64,000 nt of DNA from Roseivirga sp. (lineage in GTDB: Bacteria > Bacteroidota > Bacteroidia > Cytophagales > Cyclobacteriaceae), in NCBI GenBank assembly GCA_029262895.1, contig JAJCYM010000045.1:1-64000 (forward strand), read 5' to 3'. Shown in pieces: positions 61,169-64,000 of the stretch; the stretch's first letter is position 1; each line of letters begins with the position of its first letter. The position numbers and the translations under genes were made by a program. Under the pieces are notes generated by a model that was given only the letters and a program-made list of their open reading frames with translations, made no database searches and had not been told where the DNA came from.

Positions 61169-62828
61169 TAGGAAATTGTTTGTATAAAGGGTGAGGGAAT
61201 TTTATGTTTAAAAGTGATCTGAAAATAGGATGTTCTATGATATAGCTTCCAGGGTCTAGTCTGGTCAGCATATTCTTATAAACTGGTGGGATGTATCGAT
61301 AATCCGGTTTTGAGATTTCAATAGCATTCGTTCGTCCGTATGCATGAGTTGCACAATTGCCTTTTACTCTGTCATGAATTGCACTTTTGAATTGTTCAAC
61401 GGAGAACAGAATGATACCCAACGATCTTCCTCTTTCAGAAATGTCAATTACTTGCCGCAAGATCGGAGAATTTTTAGGAACATCTTTAGACGCATACTTA
61501 TTGAGCTCATCGATGAAAATGATGATCTTTGAGGGGATATCGCTGTCCTCTCGATCCTCTTGACCCAATTTTAGATCATAGATCGCTCGTATAGCATCAC
61601 CAAACACAAAAGCTTGTGTGTCCTCATCGAGCCGAGCTATGTCTATTACATGAACATCATTTTTCTGAATATCTCGAATCGACTCTCTTAGTCTAACTTC
61701 ATTTTTTTCAGGGACAGCTCGTGCACTAAATACTGGATGATTCAAGGCTTTGCTTATTACCCTCTTAAATTTCCTCCAACTCATTACCGAAATCTCTTGA
61801 TCTCCACCCTTCCCCTTTTGACAATGCTCTCCTACTTTCTGAATAAATTTTGACCAACTACTAACTTCACCAAAACCTCCTTGATCAGTTATTATATAGT
61901 TTATTATAGACTCCATCGTTCCACTAGAATCTTCAATATTCGAAAACATCAAATCAAGATTAACTTTGTCATCCTCAAAAATATACTTATAACGATAGGC
62001 ATTATTCAAATCCACCTGTGCTTCAATATCGTCTTTATGTCCATAAGTAAAAGCCTTGGATTCTGTTTGATTTGAAAAAGGATAAAAATATTTAACGTTT
62101 TGAAACGGATCAGTTGAAAGCCCTAACATTTCAGAATAGACCATCTTTTGAGACTCTTTCAATTTCTCATTTGGTTCATCAATGGCTAGGAGATCTCGGC
62201 CTTTGACATTGAAAATGACAAAGGCCACAGAATCCTCATTTGTTACTTCCTGAGAAATAAACTGATCCTGTATAGCCTTCATTAAAAACATCGTATAAGA
62301 TGTCTTGGCTGCCAAACCCGAAATACCAGATATATTCAAATGAGCACCTTCTGGACCAATCAAAAATTTTGAATTGAAATGAACGGGTATAGACACTTGG
62401 TCTTCGTTTCGATACATTTCCAGATAGCCGCATGGCAACGGATTTTCAATTTTGGATAATCCTAGAGCCTCGAGAATCTCTCCTTCATCCGCAAGACTCA
62501 CTTTACGCCCATCTAAAACTGGAGTGTAAACACTCTCACTGTTTCCAACGACTTTTGCCTTAACATAATTCATGCCTATGCGATGCATATTTGGCTGATT
62601 ATTTACATCCCCAAAATCACTTGAAATAAAATTACTCAGGTAACTTGAGGAATCTGTTATGTGAGAAATCTCTTCAATTACACCAAAGGTTTTAGAGCCT
62701 TGGACGTGTTCAACCTTCACCACATCAAATGGACTTAAAACTCTCTCCTTATCAGTCCAAAAGAAAAACTCATCAATTGTGGTTGGTGCCTTTTCAGTGG
62801 CTGCTACTTTTCCGATTACTTTTGTCAT
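61161..62828 (-). CDS. HerA-like DNA-translocase ATPase with atypical P-loop
   Basis: 555 residues. An N-terminal beta-rich HAS-barrel-like domain (about 1-110, SPFDVVKVEHVQGSKTFGVIEEI) leads to an ATPase core with the unusual P-loop GISGLAAKTSY (168-178) and Walker B IIIFIDELNKYA (about 440-451). The sensor/arginine-finger region follows (ISERGRSLGIILFSVEQF, NCATHAYGRTNAIE). HerA proteins form hexamers that pump DNA and partner a NurA nuclease, which is encoded 3 bp upstream. The lack of the usual GK before T/S sets it apart from housekeeping HerA. Confidence 0.88.
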   Translation of the reverse strand: MTKVIGKVAATEKAPTTIDEFFFWTDKERVLSPFDVVKVEHVQGSKTFGVIEEISHITDSSSYLSNFISSDFGDVNNQPNMHRIGMNYVKAKVVGNSESVYTPVLDGRKVSLADEGEILEALGLSKIENPLPCGYLEMYRNEDQVSIPVHFNSKFLIGPEGAHLNISGISGLAAKTSYTMFLMKAIQDQFISQEVTNEDSVAFVIFNVKGRDLLAIDEPNEKLKESQKMVYSEMLGLSTDPFQNVKYFYPFSNQTESKAFTYGHKDDIEAQVDLNNAYRYKYIFEDDKVNLDLMFSNIEDSSGTMESIINYIITDQGGFGEVSSWSKFIQKVGEHCQKGKGGDQEISVMSWRKFKRVISKALNHPVFSARAVPEKNEVRLRESIRDIQKNDVHVIDIARLDEDTQAFVFGDAIRAIYDLKLGQEDREDSDIPSKIIIFIDELNKYASKDVPKNSPILRQVIDISERGRSLGIILFSVEQFKSAIHDRVKGNCATHAYGRTNAIEISKPDYRYIPPVYKNMLTRLDPGSYIIEHPIFRSLLNIKFPHPLYKQFPNG

Positions 62829-62831
62829 ATA

Positions 62832-63992
62832 TTAAAAGAGATTGATAAAATGAATGTCACTTAAATACTGGCTCTTAATGTAATTTTCAGTGAGGAAAAT
62901 TGGGTATAAATGCTTTGCCCAACGCTGATCCTTTCCATAACTCACAGGATTTCTTTCATTTATAATGTTAGCACTTATCAGATCAATTTCGTCACTATCT
63001 AGTCCTTCTTCCTCTTGCTGATCCCACACCAGAATTTTTTCAATTTTCAACACTCCATCAAAAGGGCTAATGGTGTGCTTTTTCTGTCTTATTCTGAGGT
63101 ACCAGACAGCAAACTTTACATCAGGTATTCTCTCAGTTGTATACATAAAGGCCGGAGTCCTATGAAAAGGCTCTAAATCGGCAATGACTCTTGAGATATC
63201 TGGTAAATCATGTGAAAGAGCTTCTGGATTAAATGCCTTCGACAAACCAATCACATGATCATAATTTGATTTTATTGAAGACAATTCTTTAGAATCTCCA
63301 CTTCTCATGTATTCGAGTGAACCATCCTTAATTAGAAAAGCGTTTTGATTTAACTTTTTCTCCTTAACCAAGGAGAGAACGACTCGCTGCTCTAAAGCGA
63401 CCATTTCATCCTGAATTTTAGCTATTCCCTTGTCTTCATACTTTTCGTTTCCCTTTATAGGAGCATCATCATATGGAAGAATTTTTGTGAATTGTATATT
63501 TTGTCTTTGAAGAATTTCTTGAGTGTTAACTTTTTGAATCAGATTGGTAAAGAACAATTCTTGATTGCCAATTGAAGCCTCTGAATTCGCCCGTTCGGGA
63601 ACCGCAATGACTAGTGGCATTTGAATTTTTTCAGATTTGAAACTTCTTCTATTCTCTCGAAAGCAAACTGCAACTCCAATTTGTCCAGCTATAATAGGAT
63701 AGAGTCTCTTTCCATAGGCAATGTCGTCAACCCTATATGTTCGTCTTGAACCATCCAAAAAATACTTAAATAGAGGCTCATCGGACAGGCTTACTTTCTT
63801 TGCAAGTTCCCAAATTGACTTTGTTGTTTTAAGACTTTTGTCAGTCTCGCCCTTACGTTTTATTCTGAGGTGTTTTTTATCATCGTACTCAATCCTAGGG
63901 ATTTCCACCGACTCAAAACAGTATTTGTGCGATTTGTAATTCTTACCATCGGTTTCATTCGCAATGAAATCCAAGATTCCTCTCATACTCAT
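62832..63992 (-). CDS. NurA-domain nuclease-like protein (start near window edge)
   Basis: 386 residues. Two Asp motifs match NurA: FKYFLDGSRRTYRVD (Asp80-Gly-Ser) and AFLIKDGSLEYM (Asp223-Gly-Ser-Leu), with an acidic helix between (QDEMVALEQRVVLSLV) and the C-terminal YPIFLTENYIKS. NurA is a 5'-3' exonuclease/endonuclease that works with HerA. The N-terminal 60 residues are not recognised. The ATG at 63992 has no good ribosome site, and the frame stays open to the window end, so the gene could begin further upstream. First visible gene of the four-gene operon. Confidence 0.82.
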   Translation of the reverse strand: MSMRGILDFIANETDGKNYKSHKYCFESVEIPRIEYDDKKHLRIKRKGETDKSLKTTKSIWELAKKVSLSDEPLFKYFLDGSRRTYRVDDIAYGKRLYPIIAGQIGVAVCFRENRRSFKSEKIQMPLVIAVPERANSEASIGNQELFFTNLIQKVNTQEILQRQNIQFTKILPYDDAPIKGNEKYEDKGIAKIQDEMVALEQRVVLSLVKEKKLNQNAFLIKDGSLEYMRSGDSKELSSIKSNYDHVIGLSKAFNPEALSHDLPDISRVIADLEPFHRTPAFMYTTERIPDVKFAVWYLRIRQKKHTISPFDGVLKIEKILVWDQQEEEGLDSDEIDLISANIINERNPVSYGKDQRWAKHLYPIFLTENYIKSQYLSDIHFINLF

Positions 63993-64000
63993 AAAAAAGA

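Overview
The window looks like a chromosomal segment of a member of the Bacteroidota, probably the order Cytophagales. The evidence is a type B type IX secretion (T9SS) sorting domain, a PorP/SprF barrel protein, OmpA proteins with thrombospondin type-3 calcium repeats, an ECF sigma/FecR/TonB-receptor operon with an STN domain, DUF2807, NRDE and YHS proteins, and many A/T-rich hairpin repeats. No rRNA is present. There is one intact tRNA-Asn and a truncated tRNA remnant.

Layout. 1-5.8 kb: the end of a giant surface protein, a relic of a second such 3' end, a PorP/SprF protein, and an OmpA protein next to separate barrel-only and anchor-only relatives. 5.9-11.6 kb: a leftward operon of two-component system, SulP transporter, universal stress protein and beta-carbonic anhydrase (a likely bicarbonate-uptake unit), bracketed by tRNA-Asn and the tRNA remnant. 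11.7-18.8 kb: housekeeping and stress genes (NRAMP-like transporter, Hsp20, HtrA protease, ALDH7 dehydrogenase, NRDE, DinB, YHS). 18.9-24.7 kb: a PAS-GAF sigma-54 activator, a cluster of TCACGATATTTCGTGA-type palindromes and a -24/-12 promoter in front of an ATP-grasp/LysE/Crp operon, followed by a MITE-like palindrome. 24.8-35.4 kb: DUF2807 and NTF2-like proteins, a FecI/FecR/serine hydrolase/TonB receptor operon, an NHL protein, an alpha/beta hydrolase and a LytS/LytR pair.

35.9-55.3 kb: an unusual biosynthetic cluster. It encodes a carrier protein with a zinc ribbon, an intact ketosynthase, a ketosynthase lacking its catalytic residues (chain-length-factor type), FabZ-, FabG- and FabL-like enzymes, a fatty-acid hydroxylase fused to a glycosyltransferase, an isoprenoid-synthase-like protein, several methyltransferases, a PlsC acyltransferase, three further glycosyltransferases and a pair of paralogous NTF2-like proteins. 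I infer a dedicated type II fatty-acid/polyketide pathway for a glycosylated, methylated lipid. No known product is recognised.

53.2-64 kb: mobile and defence-like DNA. A decayed copy of a mobilisation module lies at 53.2 kb. An intact copy (small protein, MobC, relaxase) lies at 56-57.6 kb, preceded by four tandem 124-bp units, each carrying a 9-bp hairpin whose stem sequence changes between units while pairing is kept. Facing it is a tightly packed four-gene leftward operon: NurA-like nuclease, HerA-like ATPase, GHKL (Hsp90/MORC-type) ATPase and a radical SAM protein. I cannot match this set to a named system, and it is the best candidate for an undescribed defence or DNA-processing system in the window.
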